A stretch of DNA of 64,000 nt, from contig NZ_JANYMP010000002.1 of NCBI RefSeq assembly GCF_025061645.1, positions 684,494 through 748,493 of the forward strand, given 5' to 3'. Made by a program: the position numbers and the translations under genes. This DNA comes from Umezawaea endophytica. GTDB taxonomy: Bacteria; Actinomycetota; Actinomycetes; Mycobacteriales; Pseudonocardiaceae. Position 1 is the stretch's first letter; each line of letters opens with the position of its first letter. Below are positions 8,187 through 17,804 of this stretch, piece after piece. The notes under the pieces are model-generated. The model worked only from the letters and a program-made list of their open reading frames with translations. It searched no databases and was not told the DNA's origin.

Positions 8187-9185
8187 GTGTTGCAGGACTT
8201 CCCCCGCTACCCGCTGCTGTTCGGCCCGTCACCCGTCCACCGCCTGGACCGCCTCACCGCCCACCTCGGTGGCGCCGAGGTGTGGGCCAAGCGCGAGGAC
8301 TGCAACTCCGGTCTCGCCTACGGCGGCAACAAGACCCGCAAGCTCGAGTACCTGGTCGCCGACGCCGTGGCGACCGGCTGCGACACGCTCGTCTCGATCG
8401 GCGGCGTCCAGTCCAACCACACCCGCCAGGTGGCCGCGGCGGCCGCCCGCGCGGGTCTGAAGTGCGTGCTGGTGCAGGAGAGCTGGGTCGAGTGGACCGA
8501 TCCCGGCTACGACCGGGTCGGCAACATCCAGCTCAGCCGCCTGATGGGCGCCGACGTGCGGCTCGTGGAGGCCGAGTTCGGCATCGGCGTCAAACCCGCG
8601 TGGGAACAGGCCATCCAGGACGTCCGCGATGCGGGCGGCACCCCGTACCCGATCCCGGCGGGCGGCTCCGACCACCGCCTCGGCGGCCTGGGGTTCGCCA
8701 ACTGGGCCAAGGAGGTCGAGGCCCAGGAAGCCCAATTGGGCCTCTTCTTCGACACCGTCGTCGTCTGCTCCGTCACCGGCAGCACCCAGGCGGGCATGGT
8801 CGCGGGCTTCGCGGACAGCCCCACGCCCCGCCGGGTGCTGGGCATCGACGCCTCCGCGAAACCCGCCGAGACCCTGGACCAGGTCACCAGGATCGCCACC
8901 GCCACCGCGACCCTGCTGGAAGTCCCCCTCGACCCCGCCGACGTGCTGCTCGACGAACGCTTCCACGAAGGCGTCTACGGCGTGCCGGGGAAGTCCACAC
9001 TGGACGCCATGCGCCTCGGCGCCTCGCTGGAAGGCATGATCACCGACCCGGTGTACGAGGGCAAGTCCTTGGCAGGCCTCGTCGAACTCGTGTCGACCGG
9101 CGAAATCCCCCGCGACTCGAAGGTCCTCTACGCCCACCTGGGCGGCCAACCCGCCCTGAACGCCTACAGCACCCTGTTCACCTGA
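8187..9185 (+). CDS. acdS: 1-aminocyclopropane-1-carboxylate deaminase
   Basis: This 332-residue PLP enzyme cleaves ACC, the plant ethylene precursor, to 2-oxobutanoate and ammonia. The PLP lysine lies in [12 protein letters not shown] (K49). The residues that separate true ACC deaminase from D-cysteine desulfhydrase are both of the deaminase type: DPVYEGKS (Y290, E291) and YAHLGG (L318). These correspond to Y294, E295 and L322 of the Pseudomonas enzyme, while desulfhydrases have Thr or Ser at the last two. A GTG start at 8187 follows an AGGAG ribosome site. It sits directly behind its GntR regulator. The enzyme suggests a soil or plant-associated life or use of ACC as nitrogen source. Confidence 0.93.
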   Translation: MLQDFPRYPLLFGPSPVHRLDRLTAHLGGAEVWAKREDCNSGLAYGGNKTRKLEYLVADAVATGCDTLVSIGGVQSNHTRQVAAAAARAGLKCVLVQESWVEWTDPGYDRVGNIQLSRLMGADVRLVEAEFGIGVKPAWEQAIQDVRDAGGTPYPIPAGGSDHRLGGLGFANWAKEVEAQEAQLGLFFDTVVVCSVTGSTQAGMVAGFADSPTPRRVLGIDASAKPAETLDQVTRIATATATLLEVPLDPADVLLDERFHEGVYGVPGKSTLDAMRLGASLEGMITDPVYEGKSLAGLVELVSTGEIPRDSKVLYAHLGGQPALNAYSTLFT

Positions 9186-9215
9186 TCGACGCACGCGGCG
9201 CCGGGGCCGGGCGGG

Positions 9216-9638
9216 CTACAGGGCTCGGCCGACCACCGGGCCGACCTGGTGCGCGGTGATGTGGGCGACCGTGTCGGTGCTCATCTTGTGCCAGCCGGGA
9301 CCGAGCCAGACGGTTTCCCGGCTGAACGTGTGGCTGAGGACGACCTGGTAGCGGAGGCCCTCGGGGACGTGGAACGCGTCGATGTCGATCTTGCCCCCGG
9401 CATCGCTGCTGCTCCTGGCCGGAATGGTGCGGATGGGCTCGGTCTCGCACGGAGCCCACTCGCACCACGAGAGCGCCACGTCCACGGGGAGTTCGAGGTC
9501 GTTGACGACGGTGCCGCACAGGCCGAACTCGCACTCACCCCAGTGGGCGACGCCCGTCTCGTCCGCGCGAGCCACCAGGACGCCGGACACGGCGAACGCG
9601 ACGGTCACCGCCGCCGCCACCGCCCGTCCTCTGCCCAT
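9216..9638 (-). CDS. Secreted small cysteine-containing protein, unknown
   Basis: The 140-residue protein begins with a clear Sec signal (MGRGRAVAAAVTVAFAVSGV, probable cut after ARA near residue 25). The mature part has two short cysteine pairs, CEFGLC and CEWAPC, separated by about 16 residues, then a beta-rich stretch with FHVPEGLRYQVVLSHTF. The spacing suggests two disulfides in an exported protein. I do not recognise a family. It is convergent with acdS and lies downstream of lhr on the same strand (about 35 bp), but co-transcription with lhr is unproven. Confidence 0.7.
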   Translation of the reverse strand: MGRGRAVAAAVTVAFAVSGVLVARADETGVAHWGECEFGLCGTVVNDLELPVDVALSWCEWAPCETEPIRTIPARSSSDAGGKIDIDAFHVPEGLRYQVVLSHTFSRETVWLGPGWHKMSTDTVAHITAHQVGPVVGRAL

Positions 9639-9672
9639 CGCCCCAGTGTCCCAGATCCACCGGCTTTCCCAC

Positions 9673-12600
9673 TCACGCCCGCAGCCTCAACCCCTTCGGC
9701 GTCGCGCGGAAACCCGCCTCCTGGAGGACGCCCGCCAACCGGGTGCCCAGCGCGTTCTCGCCGTCGGTGCGCTGCACGGCGAGGTGGCCGAGCCACCCGT
9801 CGCGCACGGCCCGGCTCAACGACTGCGCGGCGGCCCGCAGGGTGCCCTCGTCCTCGGTGAACGACAGCAGCGACCGACCACCGCGCTCGACGTAGAGCAC
9901 GGCCACCCCGTCGACCAGCACGGTCAGCGCCCCGGCCTTGCGGGCCGGGCGGTGCTTGCCGTCACCGACCGGCGCGGGCCAGTCCAGCGCCGCGCCGTAC
10001 GGCTGGGCGGGGTCGGACGCGGCCAGCACCACGGCCTCCGGCGTGCCGAGGTGGTCCTGACCGGGCGGTCTCGACAGCGCCCGGAGACGGTCGACGGCAC
10101 CGCGCGCGGCGAACTGGGCGGCGCCGAGGCCTTCGACGACGTACCCGCGCACGACCTGCCCGGACTCCTCCATCGCCCGCAGCACCTTGTACACACCGCT
10201 GAAACCGCCGGTCACCCGCTCGGTGTCGAGCGCGCCCCTGGTCAGCACGCCGTGCCGTTCCAGGAACGCCTCGGCTCTCGCGTGCGCCCGCCGGGTCGGG
10301 TCGGTCGCGGGCACCACCGCCAACGACCACCGGCCCCCGACCGTCGGCGGCCCGGTCCGGCTCGGCATGTCCGGCCGCCCGGCCCGCATCCGGGCGTACC
10401 GGCCGCGCGGAGCCGACCGTCTGGGTTTGTGCGCCGCGCTCTTGCCGGACACCAGCGACCGCAGCGGAGCGAGGGTGTCGTTGGTGACCAGCCCCGCCCA
10501 CACCAGGTCCCACAGCGCGCCGACCACGTCGGAGTCCGTGGTCGGCCCCTGCAACGACACCCGGTCGACGAGCTGCCGGAAGAACAGCGCCCCACCCGCC
10601 AGCGCCTCGACCACCGCCAGGTGCAGCGGGGACTCCGGGGCCGACTCCGGCACCAGGTCCGGCAGCAGCAGGTCGGCCACGTCCGTCGGCGCCAGCGCGA
10701 TCCAGCCGTCGCCGCCCGCCAGCGAACCGCAGCCGGTCCACGTCACCTCGCCCGACGCGGTCAGCTCGTCCAGCAGCGCGGGGGAGTAGCCGGGCAGCCG
10801 CGCGGGCAGCACCAGCGACTCCAGCGCGCTCGCGGGCAGCGGCGCGCCCGCCAACTGCTCCACGACCGACAGCACGTCGTCCACCGACGGGGCCGACCGC
10901 AGCCGTCGGCCGACACCGTGCCAACTCGGCAGGAACCGGCCCAGCGCGGCGGGCTCGACCGGCTCGACCTCGGCCCGCAGCCGGGCCAGCGAGGCCCGCC
11001 GCAGCCTGCGCAGCACCTCCGCGTCGCAGTACTCGGTGTGCGTGCCGCCGGGCCGGAGTTCACCGCGCACCAGCCGCCCGGTGCCGGACATGCGTTCCAG
11101 CACACCCGTCACCACCGCGATCCCGAGCCCGAACCGCGCCGCGGCGTCCAGCGCCGGGAACGGCCCGTGCGTGCGGGCGTACCGGCTCAGCAGGTCGCCG
11201 ACCGGGTCGGCCACCGGCTCGGTGAACACCTCCGGCACCCCGACCGGCAGCGCCGCCCCCAACGCGTCCCGGTAGCGGCCCGCGTCCTCGATCGCGATCA
11301 GGCGCTCCTCGCCCGCGACCCTGATCCGCAACGCCCGCCGCTGCTCGACCAGCTCCGCGAACCACGACGGCTGGATCCCGCGCTCCAGCCCCTCGGCCTC
11401 GGAGAGGTCGCCGAGGAACCGCAGCAGGTCCGCCGCGTCCTCCGCGTGCCGCGCCCGCCGGTCCTCGGTGAGCCGTTGCAGGCTGCGCTCGACCTCCTCG
11501 ACCACCTCCGGGTCCAGCAGCTCGCGGATCGCCTCCGACCCGAGCAGCTCCGCGAGCAGCGTCGAGTCCAGGGACAGGGCGGCGGCCCGCCGCTCGGCCA
11601 GCGGCGTGTCCGTCTCGTACAGGAACATGCCGACGTACCCGAACAGCAGGCTGCGGGCGAACGGCGACGGGGTCGGCGTCTCGACCTCCACCACCCGCAC
11701 CCGCCGCGCCCGGACGTCGGTCATCAGCTCCCGCAGCCCCGGCACGTCGTAGACGTCCTGCAAGCACTCCCGCATGGCCTCCAGCACCACCGGGAAGCTC
11801 TCGTACTTCGACGCCACCGACAGCAGTTGCGCCGCCCGCTGCCGCTGCTGCCACAGCGGCGACCGCTTGCGGGGGTCGCGCCGGGGGAGCAGCAGCGACC
11901 GGGCCGCGCACTCCCGGAACCGGGCGGCGAACAGCGCCGACCCGCCCACCTCGGCCACGACGACCTGCTCGACCTCCTCCGGGTCCAGCAGCACGTCCTC
12001 CGCGCCCACCACCACGTCCGCGCCGTCGGAGTCGACCGCGTCGGGCAGCCGCACCACGATGCCGTCGTCCGAGTGGGCCGCCTGCACCTCGACGCCCCGC
12101 CGTTCCCGCAGCCTGGCCGCGATGGCCAGCGCCCACGGCGCGTTGACCTGCGCCCCGAACGGCGAGTGCACGACCAGCCGCCAGTCGCCCAGCTCGTCGC
12201 GGAACCGCTCGACCAGCAGCACCCGGTCGTTCGGCACGTGCCGGGTGGCCTCGCGCTGCTCGCCCAGGTACGCGGCGAGGTTGCTCGCCGCCCACGCGTC
12301 CAAGCCCGCGTCGGCGGCCCGCACCGCCGCGTCCGGACCGTCCGCCGTGGACATCTCCCGCAGGAACTTCCCCAGCGCCCGCCCCAGTTCCAACGGCCTG
12401 CCCGGCGCGTCGCCCTTCCAGAACGGCATCCGCGCGGGCTGCCCCGGCGCGGGCACCACGATCACCCGGTCGTGGGTGATGTCCTCCACCCGCCACGCGG
12501 AGGTGCCCAGCAGGAACGTGTCGCCCACCCGCGACTCGTAGACCATCTCCTCGTCCAGCTCGCCGACGCGCGACCCCGGCCCCCGGTCCGACGCCGGGGT

Positions 12601-14217
12601 CATCACCGCGAACATGCCCCGGTCCGGGATCGTGCCGCCCGACGTCACCGCCAGCCGCTGCGCTCCCGGCCTGCCGCGCAGCTCGCCGGTCACCCTGTCC
12701 CAGGTGATGCGCGGCCGCAGCTCCCCGAACTCCTCGCTCGGGTACCGGCCCGCCAGCATGTCCAGCACCGCGACCAGCGCCGACTCCGGCAGCGCCGCGA
12801 ACGGCGCCGCCCGCCGCACCAGCCCCGCCAGCTCCTGCACCGTCCACGGCTCCAGCGCGACCATCGCCACGACGTGCTGCGCCAGCACGTCGAGCGGGTT
12901 GCGCGGGTACCGGACGGCCTCGATCGCCCCGTCCCGCATCCGCTCCGCCACGACCGCGCACGACACCAGGTCGCCGCGGAACTTCGGGAACATCACCCCG
13001 CGCGACACCGCCCCCACCTGGTGGCCCGCGCGGCCCACCCGCTGCATCCCGGACGCCACCGTTGGCGGCGCCTCCACCTGGACCACCAGGTCGACCGCGC
13101 CCATGTCGATGCCGAGCTCCAGCGACGACGTCGCCACCACGCACGGCAGCCGCCCGGACTTCAGCTCCTCCTCCACCACCGTCCGCTGCTCGCGCGCCAT
13201 CGACCCGTGATGCGCGCGAGCGACCACCGGGGCCGTCTGGGTCGTGAGCCCGGACTGCCCGATCGCCTCGGCGGGGAACCGCTCCAGCTCGACCGCTTCC
13301 TCCGCCAGCTCGTTCAGCCTGGCCGTCAGCCGTTCGGCCAGCCTCCGCGAGTTCGCGAACACGATCGTCGACCGGTGCTCCCGCACCAGCTCCAGGATCC
13401 GCTGCTCCACGGCGGGCCAGATCGACGCCTTCTGCTCCGCGCCCGCGGCCGACCCCGTCACCTCCCCGGTCGGCTGCCCGAGGACCGACATGTCCTCCAC
13501 GGGCACCTCGACCCGCACCTCGATCGTCTTCGCCGTCTTCGGCTGCACCACCCGCACGGGCCGCCCGCCCGCGAGGAACGACGAGACCTCCTCGACCGGC
13601 CGGACCGTCGCCGACAGCCCGATCCGCTGGGCGGGCTGCTCGAGCAGCGCGTCCAGCCGTTCGAGCGACAGCACCAGGTGCCCGCCGCGCTTGGTGCCCG
13701 CCACCGCGTGCACCTCGTCCAGGATCACCGTCCGCACCCCCCGCAACGACTCGCGCGCGGCGGACGTGAGCAGCAGGAACAGCGACTCGGGCGTGGTCAC
13801 CAGCACGTCCGGCGGCGTCTTCATGAACGCCCGCCGCTCGTCCGCGGGCGTGTCACCGGTCCGCATTCCGACCGTGATCGACGGCTCCGCCTGCCCCAAC
13901 CGGCGCGCGGCCTGCCGGATGCCCGCCAAGGGCGCCCGCAGGTTGCGCTCCACGTCGACCGCGAGGGCCTTCAGCGGGGAGATGTAGAGGACGCGGCACC
14001 GCGCCTTCGGGTCCTCCGGAGCCGGTGTCGACGCCAGCCGGTCGAGCGCCCACAGGAACGCCGACAGCGTCTTGCCCGACCCCGTCGGCGCGATGACCAG
14101 CGCGTGCTCGCCCGCGGCCGCGGCCTGCCACGCCCCCGCCTGCGCGTCCGTCGGCGCGGCGAAGGCACCCGTGAACCACTGCCGGGTGGCGGGGGAGAAA
14201 GCCTTCAACGCGTCCAT
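9673..14217 (-). CDS. lhr: Lhr-type ATP-dependent DNA helicase
   Basis: The 1514-residue superfamily 2 helicase matches the usual length of long-form Lhr, a 3'-5' DNA/RNA-DNA translocase linked to DNA crosslink and damage repair in mycobacteria. Visible motifs are Walker A APTGSGKT (about 43-50), the Walker B DEVH box (about 167-170), SATVRPVEEV (motif III), IVFANSRRLAERL (motif IV) and MQRVGRAGHQVG (motif VI). These are followed by winged-helix, beta-barrel and long C-terminal domains. I start it at ATG 14217 because a RecA-NDp-type promoter ends seven bases upstream, which would give a leaderless message. ATGs at 14226 and 14229 lie inside that promoter's -10. It is divergent from the Hsp70-like gene. 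Confidence 0.93.
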   Translation of the reverse strand: MDALKAFSPATRQWFTGAFAAPTDAQAGAWQAAAAGEHALVIAPTGSGKTLSAFLWALDRLASTPAPEDPKARCRVLYISPLKALAVDVERNLRAPLAGIRQAARRLGQAEPSITVGMRTGDTPADERRAFMKTPPDVLVTTPESLFLLLTSAARESLRGVRTVILDEVHAVAGTKRGGHLVLSLERLDALLEQPAQRIGLSATVRPVEEVSSFLAGGRPVRVVQPKTAKTIEVRVEVPVEDMSVLGQPTGEVTGSAAGAEQKASIWPAVEQRILELVREHRSTIVFANSRRLAERLTARLNELAEEAVELERFPAEAIGQSGLTTQTAPVVARAHHGSMAREQRTVVEEELKSGRLPCVVATSSLELGIDMGAVDLVVQVEAPPTVASGMQRVGRAGHQVGAVSRGVMFPKFRGDLVSCAVVAERMRDGAIEAVRYPRNPLDVLAQHVVAMVALEPWTVQELAGLVRRAAPFAALPESALVAVLDMLAGRYPSEEFGELRPRITWDRVTGELRGRPGAQRLAVTSGGTIPDRGMFAVMTPASDRGPGSRVGELDEEMVYESRVGDTFLLGTSAWRVEDITHDRVIVVPAPGQPARMPFWKGDAPGRPLELGRALGKFLREMSTADGPDAAVRAADAGLDAWAASNLAAYLGEQREATRHVPNDRVLLVERFRDELGDWRLVVHSPFGAQVNAPWALAIAARLRERRGVEVQAAHSDDGIVVRLPDAVDSDGADVVVGAEDVLLDPEEVEQVVVAEVGGSALFAARFRECAARSLLLPRRDPRKRSPLWQQRQRAAQLLSVASKYESFPVVLEAMRECLQDVYDVPGLRELMTDVRARRVRVVEVETPTPSPFARSLLFGYVGMFLYETDTPLAERRAAALSLDSTLLAELLGSEAIRELLDPEVVEEVERSLQRLTEDRRARHAEDAADLLRFLGDLSEAEGLERGIQPSWFAELVEQRRALRIRVAGEERLIAIEDAGRYRDALGAALPVGVPEVFTEPVADPVGDLLSRYARTHGPFPALDAAARFGLGIAVVTGVLERMSGTGRLVRGELRPGGTHTEYCDAEVLRRLRRASLARLRAEVEPVEPAALGRFLPSWHGVGRRLRSAPSVDDVLSVVEQLAGAPLPASALESLVLPARLPGYSPALLDELTASGEVTWTGCGSLAGGDGWIALAPTDVADLLLPDLVPESAPESPLHLAVVEALAGGALFFRQLVDRVSLQGPTTDSDVVGALWDLVWAGLVTNDTLAPLRSLVSGKSAAHKPRRSAPRGRYARMRAGRPDMPSRTGPPTVGGRWSLAVVPATDPTRRAHARAEAFLERHGVLTRGALDTERVTGGFSGVYKVLRAMEESGQVVRGYVVEGLGAAQFAARGAVDRLRALSRPPGQDHLGTPEAVVLAASDPAQPYGAALDWPAPVGDGKHRPARKAGALTVLVDGVAVLYVERGGRSLLSFTEDEGTLRAAAQSLSRAVRDGWLGHLAVQRTDGENALGTRLAGVLQEAGFRATPKGLRLRA

Positions 14218-14224
14218 ACGGCCC

Positions 14225-14247
14225 ATCATGAACCGCGGGTCCGACAA
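14225..14247 (-). promoter_or_regulatory. RecA-NDp (PafBC-type) damage promoter of lhr
   Basis: Read on the minus strand: TTGTCGGAC (14247-14239), eight bases, CATGAT -10 (14230-14225), seven bases, then the lhr ATG. This follows the known mycobacterial LexA-independent damage promoter pattern TTGTCRGTG-N8-TANNNT with small deviations. It shares the first 11 bases with the recA promoter at 18094. Confidence 0.6.
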
Positions 14248-14356
14248 TTTCCGGTTGGAGGGCACCTGACCTCGAACGACCCAATCCGGCCAACCCCTGG
14301 GCGCACCCCTCGACGGACGTGGCACCATCAGCCGGTCCGCCGACTAAGGGGAGAGC

Positions 14357-16345
14357 GTGCGCGTCCTGTCCGTTGACCTGGGAACTTCCAACACGGTGGC
14401 GGTGCTGTCGGCACACGGCCGCCCACCCAGGGTCGTCGAGGTGGACGGCGCGTCGGCGATGCCGTCGGCGATCTTCTGCGAAGAGGACGGCACCCTGGTC
14501 GTCGGCCGCGACGCCGAGCGGCGCGCGCGCCTGGACCCGTCGCGGTTCGAGCCGAACCCGAAGCGCCGGGTGGACGACGGCGTGCTGCGGCTCGGCGACT
14601 CCATGGTGGCTGTCTCGGACGCGCTGGCCGCCGTGCTCGGCCGCGTGCTGGAGGAGACCGAGCGGCAGCTCAACGGCGCCGCGCTGGACGAGGTCCGGCT
14701 GACCCACCCCGCGCAGTGGGGCCCGACGCGCCGCAACGTGCTGATGTCCGCCGCGCTGCTGGCCGGGGTGACCGCCGAGATCGTGCTGGTCCCCGAGCCG
14801 GTGGCCGCCGCGGCGCACTTCGCCGCCGTGCTGGACCGGAACTTCTCGGCCGGCCAGGCGCTGGCCGTGTACGACCTGGGTGCGGGCACGTTCGACGTGG
14901 CCATCGTCGGCGTCACCCGCAAGGGGTTCGAGGTGCTGGCCCACGACGGCGTGCCGGACCTCGGTGGCCTGGACGTCGACCAGGCGCTGCTCGAGCACAT
15001 CGGCCGCCAGGTGTCGCACGGCGACCCCGGCCACTGGCAGCGGCTGATGCGGCCGGAGTCGACCGCGGACCGCCGCGTCCGCCGGACCCTGCTGGACGAC
15101 GTCCGCTCGGCCAAGGAAGCGCTGTCGCGGCACCAGCAGACCGAGGTGCCGATGCCCGAGCCGTTCGCCGACGTGGTGGTGACCCGCTCCGACATGGAGG
15201 CGCTGGTCCGGCCGCGGCTGCTGCGCAGCGCCGAGCTGCTGGCGTCCACGATCCACTCGACCGGCATGGCCCCCGAGCAGCTCGCGGGCATCTACCTCGT
15301 CGGCGGGTCCAGCCGGATCCCGCTGGTCAGCACCATGATCGTCGAGCAGGTCCGGGTCGCGCCGACCAGCCTCGACCAGCCGGAGACGGCCGTCGCGCTC
15401 GGCGCGCACCACGTGCCGAAGGAGGGCATCACCCTGCGGGCGACCGACGAGCAGTCGGCCGTCGCGGTGGAGAGCTCCGAGGTGCCCACGGTCGTCACGG
15501 AGCCCGTCGACGACTTCCCCACCGAGAACATGCCCGCCACCGGCGGGTTCCCGGCGCAGAACCCCGTGCAGAGCGGGTCCTTCCCGGTCAACCCGGCGCT
15601 GAGCGGTCCCTTCCCGGTGAACCCGGCGGCCAGCGGCCCGTACCCGGTGAACCCCGCGATCAGCGGCGGCTACCCGGTGACCTCGCCGTACTCGGTGAAC
15701 ACCTCGTTCTCGGTCAACTCCCAGTACCCGTCGACCGGGCCGCAGCAGTTCAACTTCCCGAGCACCGTCGCCGCCTCCTCCTCGAAGAAGAAGCCGAACC
15801 GGACCGTCCTGCTCGCCGTGGGCGGCGCGGTCGTGCTGGTGCTGGCCGTCGTCGGCGGCGTCTTCGCGCTGAGCGGTCCGGACATCCCGAACGCGCAGGA
15901 GTGCAAGTCCGACACGGCGACCGACGACAAGGGCTTCACCAAGTGCCTGCGCCAGCTCGCGGGGGTCGTGCCGGACGGCGGCAAGTGCGAGACCGGCGGC
16001 TCGGCGGGCGTGTCCGGCGTCAACGCCATCAAGGGCACCGTCGTGAGCTGCGAACTGGCCGAGGACTACCAGGTGCAGTACGTGCTCACGGAGACGGTCA
16101 CCGGCGCGCAGCAGGGCGCGGACGCCGTCGTCGGGTCGCTCAAGGCCGACGTGGTCGAGGCGCAGTGGGCGGGCAACGGCCTGGAGGGCAGGTACCGGTC
16201 GTCGGCGGACGGCGGCGTCGGGCTGCTCGCGTTCACCGCGACGGACCGGCCGCTGCTGGGCATCGTGAGCAAGACCGGCGGCGGGGAACTCACCGCCGAC
16301 GAGGTCGCGAACTACTTCGAGAAGCACGTCCAGCCTGGTACGTGA
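14357..16345 (+). CDS. Hsp70-like ATPase with transmembrane and extracytoplasmic domain
   Basis: The 662-residue protein starts with an Hsp70/actin ATPase domain (about 1-355): phosphate-1 loop SVDLGTSNTVAVL, VYDLGAGTFDVAIV, and adenosine loop IYLVGGSSRIPLV. No Hsp70 substrate-binding domain follows. Instead there is an acidic linker, a tandem ten-residue repeat of the type SGPFPVNPAA (about 395-460), a basic KKKPNR stop and one membrane span (about 484-506). An exported domain of roughly 150 residues with four cysteines ends the protein. The ATPase would lie inside and the last domain outside the membrane. Start GTG 14357 has a GGGGAGAG site. Its role is unknown; a membrane-linked sensor or chaperone is plausible. 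Confidence 0.85.
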   Translation: MRVLSVDLGTSNTVAVLSAHGRPPRVVEVDGASAMPSAIFCEEDGTLVVGRDAERRARLDPSRFEPNPKRRVDDGVLRLGDSMVAVSDALAAVLGRVLEETERQLNGAALDEVRLTHPAQWGPTRRNVLMSAALLAGVTAEIVLVPEPVAAAAHFAAVLDRNFSAGQALAVYDLGAGTFDVAIVGVTRKGFEVLAHDGVPDLGGLDVDQALLEHIGRQVSHGDPGHWQRLMRPESTADRRVRRTLLDDVRSAKEALSRHQQTEVPMPEPFADVVVTRSDMEALVRPRLLRSAELLASTIHSTGMAPEQLAGIYLVGGSSRIPLVSTMIVEQVRVAPTSLDQPETAVALGAHHVPKEGITLRATDEQSAVAVESSEVPTVVTEPVDDFPTENMPATGGFPAQNPVQSGSFPVNPALSGPFPVNPAASGPYPVNPAISGGYPVTSPYSVNTSFSVNSQYPSTGPQQFNFPSTVAASSSKKKPNRTVLLAVGGAVVLVLAVVGGVFALSGPDIPNAQECKSDTATDDKGFTKCLRQLAGVVPDGGKCETGGSAGVSGVNAIKGTVVSCELAEDYQVQYVLTETVTGAQQGADAVVGSLKADVVEAQWAGNGLEGRYRSSADGGVGLLAFTATDRPLLGIVSKTGGGELTADEVANYFEKHVQPGT

Positions 16346-16394
16346 CCCGGACGGCCCTGGCAGGGGTCCGCGGGACCGTGTCACCATCGCGATC

Positions 16395-17654
16395 ATGAAG
16401 ACGGCCGCGCCCGCAGTCGAGCACCTCCAGCGCAGGGTGCTCCGCGTGCTCACGACCACCCAGGTCCTGGGGGCCGCGGGCGTCACCATCGGGCTCGCCT
16501 TCAGCACGCTGATCGCCGCCGCGCTGTCGGGTTCCGACGCGATCGGCGGTCTCGCGCAGACCAGCGCCGTCGTGGGCGCCGCCCTCCTCGCGCTCCCCGC
16601 GGCCCGGCTGGCGCAGCGCCGAGGTCGCCGTCCCGCGCTGGTGCTCGGCTACGGCGTCGGCGCGCTCGGCGCGCTGGTGGCCGCGCTCGCCGTCGTACTC
16701 GGCTGGTGGCAGCTCCTGCTGCCCGCGCTCATCCTGTTCGGTGGCGCGAGCAGCGCGAACCTCGCCGCCCGCTACGCGGCCACCGACCTCGCACATCCCC
16801 ATCGACGTGCGCGTTCGGTGGGGATCGTGGTGTGGGCGGCGACCATCGGAGCCGTCGCCGGACCCAACCTCGCCGACCCCGCGGGCCGCCTGGCCGCGTC
16901 CTCCGGGCTCCCGGTCGGCGCAGGCCCGTTCCTGCTGGCCGCCGTCGTGTTCGGGGTCGCCGCGCTGGTCATCGGCGTCTTCCTCCGGCCGGACCCCCTC
17001 GTGGTCGTGCGCGACGCCGAACCCGCACCGGTCGCGCCCGGCCACTGCGCGGGCGGCCAGGCCCCGACGAGGGGCAGCGCCGCCGTGTGGCGGTCGCTGC
17101 GGTCCAGCGCGAAGCTCGCGCTGGTGGCCATCGCGCTGAGCCACACCGCGATGGTCGGCCTGATGTCGATGACCCCGGTGCACATGAACCACGCGGGCTC
17201 CTCGCTCCAGGTGGTCGGCGTCGTGATCAGCCTGCACGTCGCGTCGATGTACGGGGCCAGCCCGCTGTTCGGCTGGCTGGCCGACCGCCTCGGCCGGATC
17301 CCCGTCCTGGCCATCGGGGCCGCGCTGCTCGTCGCCGCGTCCGGCATCACCGGGATGGCGCCGTCGGAGAACGCCCCGCAGCTCGCCGCCGGGCTCACCG
17401 TCCTCGGGTTCGGCTGGTCCGCCGCGCTCGTGTCCGGGTCCGCGCTGCTCACGGAGTCCGTCGCGGTGCCGGACCGGCCCGCGGCCCAAGGCCTGTCCGA
17501 CCTCTGCATGAACGTCGGCGGCGCGATCGGCGGCGTGACGGCGGGCCTGGTCGTCACCGCGTGGTCGTTCGCGGCGCTCGGCCTGATCGTCGGGTTCGTC
17601 GCGCTGCCCCTGCTGGCGGTCTGCGTCTACACGACGCTCCAGCGGACGGCGTGA
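16395..17654 (+). CDS. MFS transporter
   Basis: The 419-residue membrane protein shows twelve hydrophobic segments and the MFS loop signature between spans 2 and 3 (ARLAQRRGRRPALVLGYGVG). A second copy lies in the second half (GWLADRLGRIPVLAIGAALL). It is probably a proton-driven drug or metabolite exporter; the substrate cannot be inferred. The start ATG 16395 lies 49 bp after the Hsp70-like gene on the same strand, so read-through is possible. It ends two bases from the convergent 41-residue membrane protein gene. Confidence 0.88.
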   Translation: MKTAAPAVEHLQRRVLRVLTTTQVLGAAGVTIGLAFSTLIAAALSGSDAIGGLAQTSAVVGAALLALPAARLAQRRGRRPALVLGYGVGALGALVAALAVVLGWWQLLLPALILFGGASSANLAARYAATDLAHPHRRARSVGIVVWAATIGAVAGPNLADPAGRLAASSGLPVGAGPFLLAAVVFGVAALVIGVFLRPDPLVVVRDAEPAPVAPGHCAGGQAPTRGSAAVWRSLRSSAKLALVAIALSHTAMVGLMSMTPVHMNHAGSSLQVVGVVISLHVASMYGASPLFGWLADRLGRIPVLAIGAALLVAASGITGMAPSENAPQLAAGLTVLGFGWSAALVSGSALLTESVAVPDRPAAQGLSDLCMNVGGAIGGVTAGLVVTAWSFAALGLIVGFVALPLLAVCVYTTLQRTA

Positions 17655-17655
17655 G

Positions 17656-17781
17656 TCACTTCCGCCGGTTCCCCCACCAGAAGCGCAGGCCGATGACGAT
17701 CGTGATCAGCAGCATGGCCACCACCGCGATCCGGCCGACGGGCGAGGACAGGCCACTGGGGTCTTGCTGGAGCAGCACCAC
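17656..17781 (-). CDS. 41-residue single-span membrane protein
   Basis: On the minus strand GTG 17781 (or GTG 17778) opens a 41-codon frame ending in TGA at 17656. The protein begins VVLLQQDPSGLSSPVGRIA, then has one strong membrane span (about 17-33, VVAMLLITIVIGL) and a basic end FWWGNRRK. This positive-inside pattern would place the C-terminus in the cytoplasm. It is tightly packed: its stop is one base from the MFS stop, and its start is 23 bp from the divergent DUF3046 ATG, leaving only a promoter between. The compact layout and protein-like composition argue that it is real. Function is unknown. Confidence 0.65.
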   Translation of the reverse strand: MVLLQQDPSGLSSPVGRIAVVAMLLITIVIGLRFWWGNRRK

Positions 17782-17804
17782 GCCCTGAGGTTAGCCTGGA
17801 CCCG

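Noticed and set aside
9382-14376. Very long open frame on the plus strand opposite lhr
   Set aside because: It is the antisense shadow of lhr; in GC-rich coding DNA the complementary frame stays open. Its product is a low-complexity Arg/Pro/His-rich string with no family features.
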